DNA from: Lichina pygmaea
Taxonomy: Eukaryota; Ascomycota; Lichinomycetes; Lichinales; Lichinaceae
Assembly: GCA_963422465.1 (NCBI GenBank)
Contig: OY730172.1
Coordinates: 2,356,001 to 2,420,000 of the forward strand
Length of the DNA stretch: 64,000 bases
Reading direction: 5' to 3'
Shown here: positions 57,562 to 64,000 of the stretch, piece after piece
Layout of the letters: each line of letters opens with the position of its first letter
Numbering within the stretch: the stretch's first letter is position 1
Made by a program: the position numbers and the translations under genes
Notes under the pieces: model-generated
The model's input: only the letters and a program-made list of their open reading frames with translations
Told to the model about the DNA's origin: nothing
The model's database searches: none

Positions 57562-58639
57562 TCATAGCCCCTTCTGGTACCTTCGGGCCCATATGTCATC
57601 AAAACTTTCCGGCTCCACGGCATACTGTCGAAGGAATATCCTCTCGAGATCATGTGTTCTCTGTCCGACCAGGACGAGCGAATGCAGAGGCGGGCCAAGG
57701 TCGGCCTCGGCCAGCTGCTTCAGAGTCCCACAAGCGAATTGCTGGTTTCCTGAGCCGACGCGGGCCGCCCCGACGGCCAAGGCATCTGGTGTGCAGATGC
57801 CCTGACCGCGTTCGCTCTCGAGCTCGAGCAACTGGGCCGCGCACTGGGCCACGGTCATGTAGCGGGGTGGCTGGTAGACCTTGCGGCCCCTAGCCAGATC
57901 CTCAAGGCTCTGCTCCTTGACCTTGATGTCGAGCAAGACGAGAGTGTGCAGGCCAAGGCAGGCGTTCTCCTGGAGGCGGTCGTACACGGAGGATGGCTTC
58001 CAGGTATCGGTGAAGAACACCATGCTGGCGGTCCCGCCGAAGTTGTACAACTGCAAGCCAGTGGCGCCGATGGCCGATAGAATCGAGGCGTTGGGTACCG
58101 CCTGGGTTGGGATTCCAAGCTCACGTGCTCGAAGAACGAGGTCGGTGTGCGTCGTGGCCCTGGTTGGAGTCGGCGATCAACACACGTAAAGGGGCGCCAC
58201 GATCATTGGCACGCGGTGGATCGAGGACGAACCGACCCGAAAGGATCTCCAACGACCAGGAAAGCAACGTCGACCTTGTCGGCCCCGGCAAGGATGTCGT
58301 CGCTGGCCGACTCGACCATCTCGCGGTCGGCCACGATCAAGGGTCGTCCGTAGTAGTCTTCCTAGTGTTTGTTGTTCTCAGGTAAGGGGTCATCACCGAG
58401 GATTCTGCGTCTCGAACAAAGGCGGGGGGACCGAGTCGTCGTCGACGGCCGCCGCCGTACCCCAAAAGGAAGGGTATCGGCTTGAGAATGGGGCAATCGC
58501 CTACCAACTTCTCCTTGTGTACCAATAGAATGCTGGTGTAGGACTCCAGGTAGACCCTCTCGGCACGCTTGACCACCTCCAGGCCTTTGACGGTGATGTC
58601 CTTTTCGTCGGCCAGGCCGAGTCCTACGAGATACAGCAT
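57562..58639 (-). CDS. DPH5: Diphthine methyl ester synthase (diphthamide biosynthesis)
   Basis: SAM-dependent methyltransferase that methylates the modified histidine of elongation factor 2 on the way to diphthamide. Exons 58639-58505, 58361-58237 and 58159-57562 give 285 residues, the same as human DPH5. It reads [126 protein letters not shown] and [24 protein letters not shown] and VVGDPFGATTHTDL are the tetrapyrrole-methylase-type SAM site. The GTAGGC and GTCGGT donors are non-standard in their +4/+5 bases but restore the conserved protein exactly. It diverges from SPT3 across 456 bp. Confidence 0.94.
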
Positions 58640-59095
58640 CGCTACGTCGGTGTGTCTTTTGTGACGGATTGTCTGGTGATGTTTTCGAGGTTAAGGAGAA
58701 GGACATGGGTACCTTTCGTATCAGCGGTGGCATTAGGGCTGTACGTAGTACTCCGTCCAGGTTGTGAGATGGCTGTGAAAGGCGCAGGGCGCCTATGTAC
58801 TAGTGGCAGGTACACCTAGTGAGGCCTAATTTGGCTATTGCTCTGTCTCGCAATGGCGTCTGAATCTAGTGATTGAACTCAGAACTTCTGCTAGAGCTTC
58901 AAAGTCGGACCACCCTGCTCGGAGAATCATATGGCCGAGCCGGCAGGTCGTACCGTAACGTACTTACTTTACGAGTTACAAACTCCGTAAAGTCAACTAC
59001 GTAGGTTGATAAGCACAGCAACCACTCACTGTAGACGGTTCCAGTGAAGGTCCCACATCATACCGCATCGCTGTTTCCCAATCGAGAGTCACACA

Positions 59096-60599
59096 ATGGC
59101 GGAGAAGATGGCCAAGTACAAGATCGAGATTCAGCAGGTGCGTTCCCTGTGCTTTCCACTTGCCTTGCGGGTGGACTTTGGAATTGGTGACTCGCTCCTT
59201 CTGCATCTGCTTCACAATGCTCTTCATACATTCACCTGGATTTCGTTCCCCGCTTGTGCTTGGACACTCTGGCCAGCTCATTCGCTCCCCCCCTCCTTTG
59301 AGCCACCTGCCTGAAGCCCTCTTGCCAGTGGAGCTATCTCGTCAACCCCTTTTCGTGCCCTCCGACGTGTCATAGTATGGTTGTGACGCTGGACGCTCTG
59401 GCTCCATCGTCTACTCGGCCCGAGCGTAAATACATGGGGCGTATCATGCGTCTGGTCAATACATTTTGCTTGCCGCTGTGATCTCGCCCCTGTAATGACG
59501 GTATGCGGGCTTCATGAAGCTGACCCGACGATGTCGACGGCCAGATGATGTTCGTGTCTGGTGAGACGGCAGACCCATCAGCTGAGACGACTTGGGTTAT
59601 CGAAGAGATTGTACGGCAGCAGGTGATTGAAATGGTGCGGTCCTTGCCCCGTAGGCTGACGCGATGCTCTTCGTCGCTGATTCGGTCCATGTAGCTTGTT
59701 CAGTGCACGTCTCAGGCAGCCCGCCGGGGATCCCGCTCCATCTCGACCGACGACCTCCTCTTCTTGATCCGCCATGACAAGGCGAAAACCTCGCGACTGC
59801 GGACATTTCTGTCCTGGAAAGACGTGCGCAAGAACGTCAAGACTTCGGACGACAAAGGCGGCGGTGACTCGGGCGACTTTGCGGCCGGCGATGATCCCGG
59901 GGCCGCGGACGTCCTGAGCGGTCCTGTGCCTGACGCCGGAAAGAAGGGCAAGAAGGCGAAGATTGGCCTGCCGTGGGAGGTGTCCAGCTTCTACAACGAG
60001 ACCGTGCCGGAGCGCGAGGACGAAGAGGACGAGGAGGAAGAGGAGATGAATTTTGCGACGCTGCAACGGCTCAAAAAGGCCGACGACCGGACCAAGAACA
60101 TGACCAAGGAAGAATACGTCAACTGGTCCGAGTGCCGTCAAGCATCCTTCACCTTTCGCAAGGGCAAGCGTTTCCGGGAGTGGGCCGGCTTCGGCGTGGT
60201 CACGGACAGCAAGCCCAACGACGACATTGTCGACATCCTCGGCTTTCTGACCTTTGAGATCGTCCAGACCCTGACCGAAGAGGCCTTGAAGGTGAAAGAA
60301 GCGGAGGATCTGTGCAAAAAGGACAGCGTCGACGGCGCGGGCGAGATCACCAACGGGCGCAAGCGCAAGCGCGAGCGCGGGCTGTTCGATCCGCCCGAGG
60401 ACGACCGGGAGGCGGTCCAGCCGTGGCATGTGCAAGAGGCCTTTCGAAGGCTGCAACATCGTCCAAACAAGAGTCGGGCCTTGCGAGGGTTCAGCAGGAC
60501 GCCGTTTCGACAGCCGCTGAAGCTGGTATGTTGTCTTGACGACATGCCCTTTCTGGGAGTATGTCGAGCAACACTGACTGACGACCGTGTTAGATTTGA
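59096..60599 (+). CDS. SPT3: SAGA complex histone-fold subunit Spt3
   Basis: Helps SAGA deliver TBP to promoters. Exons 59096-59137, 59545-59634, 59704-60525 and 60594-60599 give 319 residues (yeast 337). The N-terminal TAF13-like histone fold reads [57 protein letters not shown] and [20 protein letters not shown]. An acidic linker ([14 protein letters not shown]) leads to the C-terminal TAF11-like fold: [58 protein letters not shown] and GLFDPPEDD...[11 protein letters not shown]. Intron 1 is long (407 nt). The last exon is only six bases, ATT TGA, giving the conserved LKLI end; its 68-nt intron has a CTGAC branch and TAG acceptor. Without that splice the protein would end in unrelated sequence. 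Confidence 0.93.
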
Positions 60600-61188
60600 A
60601 TTTGATGCGTTTTAGAGGAATCTCACAATGACGTCACGACCATCAAGATGGCATCGGATATCCAACGCTACGACGGACAAGATCTAAGCCATATGGATAG
60701 AGCGAGCTAGTTCCAGTTCAATCGGCTTGGATCACGGAAGGAAGAAGGGAGAAGTCGTCCTCATATTGGACGAACCGACTAGATCACCGTGTCGGATGCA
60801 ATCCTCTATGAAAGAGGTGAGTAGGTCTGTCTATCTTGATCTCGACTGCCTCGATAATGCTGATTCGGACAGTCATCGACATGCGTACCTACCGCATACT
60901 CACCTACACACCTACCTACTCACCTGTATGCTCACCTGCACATCCACATCCATCCGTCCATGGATTCATATTCCCATACCCCTACACACACAGCGACGCA
61001 TATCCATAGACCAAAACCAAAGCCACTAACAGTATCGATATCAGGTAGTATGGGTACGTGCTGTACATATCTGGTGAGGTGTGTAGTGCGGGAGAGAGAG
61101 AGGGGGGGGGGGAGAGAGAGAGAGAGGGAGAGAGAGAGAGAGAGGAAGAGGGCAAGAAAGAAGACTCGAAAAGGCGCCGATCAAATAA
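60600..61188. other. Convergent 3' flanks of SPT3 and SNU23 with GA microsatellite
   Basis: Holds an (AC)/(ACCT) rich run at about 60890-60950 and a purine (GAGA)n tract with a G-run at about 61090-61160. No gene is visible. Confidence 0.6.
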
Positions 61189-62430
61189 CTAGATCTTGGT
61201 CGTACCAAAGCCTTGAAATCCCATCATCTGCGCCATTGCCGCATCCACGTCGACGTCCCTATCAACGTCCACGTCCATGGTAGTATCACCACCACCTCTA
61301 CTTCCAGCTCCTCCAGCGCCATCGACGGCCGCTTGCCGTGGTTTCGCGTATGGTGGTTGTCTCGCATGCCATGGTCCTGTAGAAAGTGGCCCTGTAGAAA
61401 GTGATCCTGCAGGAGGTCGACGCTGTTGCTGTTGCTGTTGTTGAGATGAGCTCTGTGAATGGACGTGCATGGCATATGGTCCCCCTTCGAGGCTGGCTTT
61501 GAGGCTGGCTTCGCTGGTCGCAGGTAGAGTAGCGGCGACGGTTCCGTCGGCGTCACCACCACCACCACCACCGCCACCACCACCACCGATATTATCACCA
61601 CCGATATCATCCCTGGTAGAGTCACGATCATCGCCAGCAGCATCACGATCATCGCCAGCAGCAGCAGCAGCAGCAGCATCACCACGGTCACCACCATCAC
61701 CACCGCCGTGCTTATTCCTCCTCCGCTCCCTCCTCTTGATTCTCCTGAGCTCGCGTTCCTTTTCAAACTCGTCCTCGCGCATCTTCAACCTCTCCTGGAG
61801 CAAGACGGTACCGGACAGCTGAGCGTCGTGTTCGTCGCGCAGCTTCTTGTCCTTCAGGTAGCGGAGACGTTGGCGGACGTCCGCGAGCGTGGCACGCTTG
61901 ACCTCGCCGAGCGCCTCGCCGCTGTCCGCACCGGCACCGCGTCTCGCCGCCAACGAGGCCAGGTGCTGCTTCGAGTTCAGATGGTCCACCCATTGCAGAT
62001 TGTCCTTGAACGTCAGGTCGCAGTCCTCGCAGTAGAACCCGGCGCCGCGTCCCCGTCGCCCCGTCACCGCCGCCATCGTCCCCGTCAGCATCTGCACCTT
62101 GCCGATCTGCGCGCTGACGTCCAGGCGCGAGGCCCGCGCGTCGACGTAGTTGCTCGGCGGCGCATGTCGGCCGCCATCCGCTCCACCGCTCCTGTCCTTG
62201 GATAGCGTCGACGCCGCCGACGCCGGTGGTGGTGGTGGTCGTGGCGGCGGCGGTGCGTGGTACTTCTTGCCCGCCAATCGTGCCTCGTAGCGTGCCCTGC
62301 CTTCTTCGCGCTCGCGCGCCTCTCGCTCCGACGCCTTGGCCGCGTACGCTTCCCGGTCCCAGGTCCGTCGGAAAGACGCTTCCGGACCGGCGGAGCTGCC
62401 GTAGGCGGATTTCTTGCCGTCGTCGCCCAT
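61189..62430 (-). CDS. SNU23: Tri-snRNP matrin-type zinc finger protein Snu23 (ZMAT2)
   Basis: Spliceosomal protein of the U4/U6.U5 tri-snRNP / B complex acting near the 5' splice site. A 413-codon single exon. The chosen start MGDDGKKSAYGSS at 62430 is the first in-frame ATG and precedes the family N-terminus FRRTWDREAYAAKASERE and RYEARLAGKKYH. The U1-type C2H2 finger is FYCEDCDLTFKDNLQWVDHL NSKQH (Cys-x2-Cys...His-x5-His), followed by ATLADVRQRLRYLKDK and RLKMREDEFEKERELRRIKR. The usual family length is about 200 residues. Here an additional 140-residue C-terminal tail is low-complexity: GGDGGDRGD, poly-Ala, DDRDAAGDDRD, poly-Gly, poly-Gln, and a final DVDVDRDVDVDAAMAQMMGF. The frame stays open throughout. 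It is convergent with SPT3. Confidence 0.9.
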   Translation of the reverse strand: MGDDGKKSAYGSSAGPEASFRRTWDREAYAAKASEREAREREEGRARYEARLAGKKYHAPPPPRPPPPPASAASTLSKDRSGGADGGRHAPPSNYVDARASRLDVSAQIGKVQMLTGTMAAVTGRRGRGAGFYCEDCDLTFKDNLQWVDHLNSKQHLASLAARRGAGADSGEALGEVKRATLADVRQRLRYLKDKKLRDEHDAQLSGTVLLQERLKMREDEFEKERELRRIKRRERRRNKHGGGDGGDRGDAAAAAAAGDDRDAAGDDRDSTRDDIGGDNIGGGGGGGGGGGDADGTVAATLPATSEASLKASLEGGPYAMHVHSQSSSQQQQQQQRRPPAGSLSTGPLSTGPWHARQPPYAKPRQAAVDGAGGAGSRGGGDTTMDVDVDRDVDVDAAMAQMMGFQGFGTTKI

Positions 62431-63184
62431 GTTCAAGGGCCTTGGATCGAGTCCGGAGGAAGCTTGTTCAGCGTTTGCTCGTGAATATTCGGGCACGTCG
62501 GGGTTCAACGGGTGTGGTTCCGTGTAGGCGATGATGGGGCCAGCACAGCTACCCGGACGCGGTTTTCGACGTACGGTACGCTCTGTAGCACCGGGACAAT
62601 CGCCGACGGGAAAGGGGCTTTTGATTTCGGGATAGGGCAAGGTTGGCGATACAAGATGTCACGTTTGGACATGGTTCTTTCTTACGGCGTCGTCATTTAT
62701 ACCGATCTGATATCACGGCAGAATCGCTGCAGACATGGTCGTGCCCGGCTGCAGTCTCGATGGGACCAGACCAGGCCTGACATATAATCATATCACTGTC
62801 ACGATCAATCCACCGAGGTATATCCAGGGTACGAACCCCCCAAGCCAGCGTTTCTTTCCAAGTAAGTGTCGAAAGAACGGTCGGATCGAAGATCAGATGG
62901 GAGTAAATATTGAGCGGGCTCAAGCGCAGAGGGGCACAAGTTTTGGACAACAAACGTAGGTACCAGTGCCATGGGGGGGGGGGGGGGGGTATATTAAACC
63001 CCCATGGCACGGGTATCAGTAGATATCCAGGAACGAAAGATCACAAGTCAGAATTGAACAAATCACGCTGTGATTACAACAAAGTATACGGGGATGTCCG
63101 CGGCAAGAACAGATTAAAAAAAAAAGATGTGAAGAGATGGCGTGATAACCGCCTTTTCCTTCCCTTCCCCCGGCTCTTGGCCCT
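62431..63184. other. SNU23 upstream region with small foldback element; no gene seen
   Basis: Upstream sequence remains open in the SNU23 frame to about 62640 but has no ATG there. The only marked structure is the short palindromic element at about 62958-63016. Confidence 0.5.
62958..63016. mobile_element. Miniature foldback copy of the TIR-element terminus
   Basis: A 59-bp near-palindrome: TACCAGTGCCATGGGGG on the left and, inverted, TACCCGTGCCATGGGGG on the right, separated by a G-run of about 17 and TATATTAAA. Both ends abut TA and match the terminus of the TIR element at 19.36-21.89 kb (TACCCGTGCCCATGGGG). It is best read as an extreme internal-deletion derivative or two fused ends. Confidence 0.6.
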
Positions 63185-64000
63185 TCATATCGCAAACGTC
63201 CAAAGTACCAAGAACATCGTCGTCAGAGGTAACCCGAGCGCTGGGCTCTGGGCGGCAGAGCCGGCGTTCGGCCGCTGAGGGGCGGTGCTCGACAGGTCCG
63301 CCGCAGCCTCCTCGGCGACGACTGAAGAGACCGAAGAGCTCGATGGCGTCAACGACGACGACGTCGTTGACGCCGAGAAGGAGGAGGAGGAGGAGTCCTC
63401 GGTCGACGTGACGTTCTCGATGAAGATGTGTGGTGACTGCTGGACTTTGATCGCGGTCGTGTGCGAGGCAGACGTCGAGCTCGGATCGTCGCTCGTGGAG
63501 CTCGGCTCGTCGCTCATGGAGGTCGATTCGTCGCTCATGGAAGCCGGTTCGTCGCTCGTGGAAGTAGCAGTCGACGAGGTTGTGCTGGACGAGTCTTCGA
63601 GCGTCGCTCTTGTCGAGGACGAAGCGGTCGCGCTCTCGGCCCACGAGCTCTCGCTCGAACTGCTTGTGGAGGACTCCTCGCTCGACGCGGTCGAGCTCGG
63701 CACCTCTGACGAAGGTGGGGGTTGCGATGACAAGGCCTCGTGGGACGACTCGTCGTCGCCGCCAGAAGACCCGCCATCGTCACCACCATCATCACCGCCA
63801 TCGTCGCCGCCATCATCACCGCCATCATCACCGCCATCGTCACCGCCATCGTCACCGCCATCATCACCGCCATCATCACCCCCATCGTCACCGCCATCAT
63901 CACCGCCATCGTCACCCCGAGAAGAACCACCGTCTTCACCACCAACGTTGCCGGCCTCGAACACGACGACGTTGGCCTTGACGCCTTTTGGCACCGTGAC
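63185..64000 (-). CDS. Ser-rich, Gly-Asp-repeat surface protein, probable GPI anchor; N-terminus outside window
   Basis: C-terminal 271 codons of a gene entering from the right edge; the frame is open to position 64000 (VTVPKGVKANVVVFEAGNV...). A tandem 9-bp-unit repeat encodes about 15 copies of GDDGG-type units (63765-63925). It is followed by a long Ser/Thr/Glu-rich stretch with TSDEPASMSDESTSMSDEPS repeats, typical of O-glycosylated cell-wall stalks. The last residues SPALGLPLTTMFLVLWTFAI form a hydrophobic tail preceded by small residues (NAGSAA), fitting a GPI attachment signal. I do not recognise the N-terminal domain. Introns could exist near 63940. Confidence 0.6.
   Translation of the reverse strand, partial: VTVPKGVKANVVVFEAGNVGGEDGGSSRGDDGGDDGGDDGGDDGGDDGGDDGGDDGGDDGGDDGGDDGGDDGGDDGGSSGGDDESSHEALSSQPPPSSEVPSSTASSEESSTSSSSESSWAESATASSSTRATLEDSSSTTSSTATSTSDEPASMSDESTSMSDEPSSTSDDPSSTSASHTTAIKVQQSPHIFIENVTSTEDSSSSSFSASTTSSSLTPSSSSVSSVVAEEAAADLSSTAPQRPNAGSAAQSPALGLPLTTMFLVLWTFAI

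Noticed and set aside
58850-58940. tRNA-like sequence on the minus strand (GAGTTCAATC resembling a B box)
   Set aside because: The T-arm does not pair well, and no matching 5' acceptor strand lies about 70 nt upstream.
58967-58992. Small imperfect hairpin between DPH5 and SPT3
   Set aside because: Arms of about 11-13 nt with a bulge; too short to separate from chance in GTAC-rich DNA, and no sign of function.

Overview
The window is nuclear DNA of a fungus, most likely a basidiomycete. The recognisable genes are conserved fungal housekeeping genes. They carry many short introns (mostly 45-80 nt) with GTRNGY donors, CTRAY-type branch points and YAG acceptors, and intron density is high (11 exons in RAD3, 9 in NMA111, 8 in SYP1). 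A smut-lineage or related basidiomycete is my guess; the sequence alone does not settle it. Coding DNA is GC-rich. Intergenic DNA is full of microsatellites, long G or C homopolymers and palindromic GTAC/TACGTA words.

Layout, left to right. RPA190 (RNA polymerase I largest subunit, 3' part outside the window) diverges from PRP3 (U4/U6 snRNP). A repeat-rich gap follows, then MAD1 (spindle checkpoint) and SYP1 (F-BAR/muHD endocytic adaptor), both on the minus strand. CSK1 (CAK-activating kinase) runs tail-to-tail into RAD3/XPD (TFIIH helicase), only 69 bp apart. Upstream of RAD3 lies an inverted-repeat DNA element (19.36-21.89 kb) split by a LINE fragment with a clear 15-bp target-site duplication. 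LTN1 (listerin, ribosome quality control) fills 22.3-28.5 kb, followed by a second LINE fragment and APS2 (AP-2 sigma). A GC-rich stretch with no recognised gene precedes a secreted alpha-carbonic anhydrase. A repeat-dense region with a third LINE fragment leads to HIS5 (histidinol-phosphate aminotransferase).

NMA111 (HtrA-like nuclear serine protease), TAM41 (mitochondrial CDP-DAG synthase), BIR1 (two-BIR survivin homologue) and a small F-box protein with a hydrophobic tail come next. Then there is about 3.4 kb of lower-GC, partly duplicated sequence. The right end carries a BLI-3-like FMN-binding protein, DPH5 (diphthine synthase), SPT3 (SAGA), SNU23 (tri-snRNP zinc finger) and the C-terminal part of a Ser-rich, probably GPI-anchored protein.

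The genes form no operon or cluster; most are paired divergently or convergently. The one functionally suggestive neighbourhood is CSK1/RAD3, since both act on TFIIH or its kinase. The most informative non-genic material is a family of small inverted-repeat elements with TA-flanked CCCGTGCC termini, and a LINE family seen only as 3' fragments with variable tails. I found no CRISPR, rRNA or convincing tRNA gene, and no previously undescribed multi-gene system that I can support. Exon boundaries were inferred by eye from splice signals, reading phase and family conservation, without transcript data.
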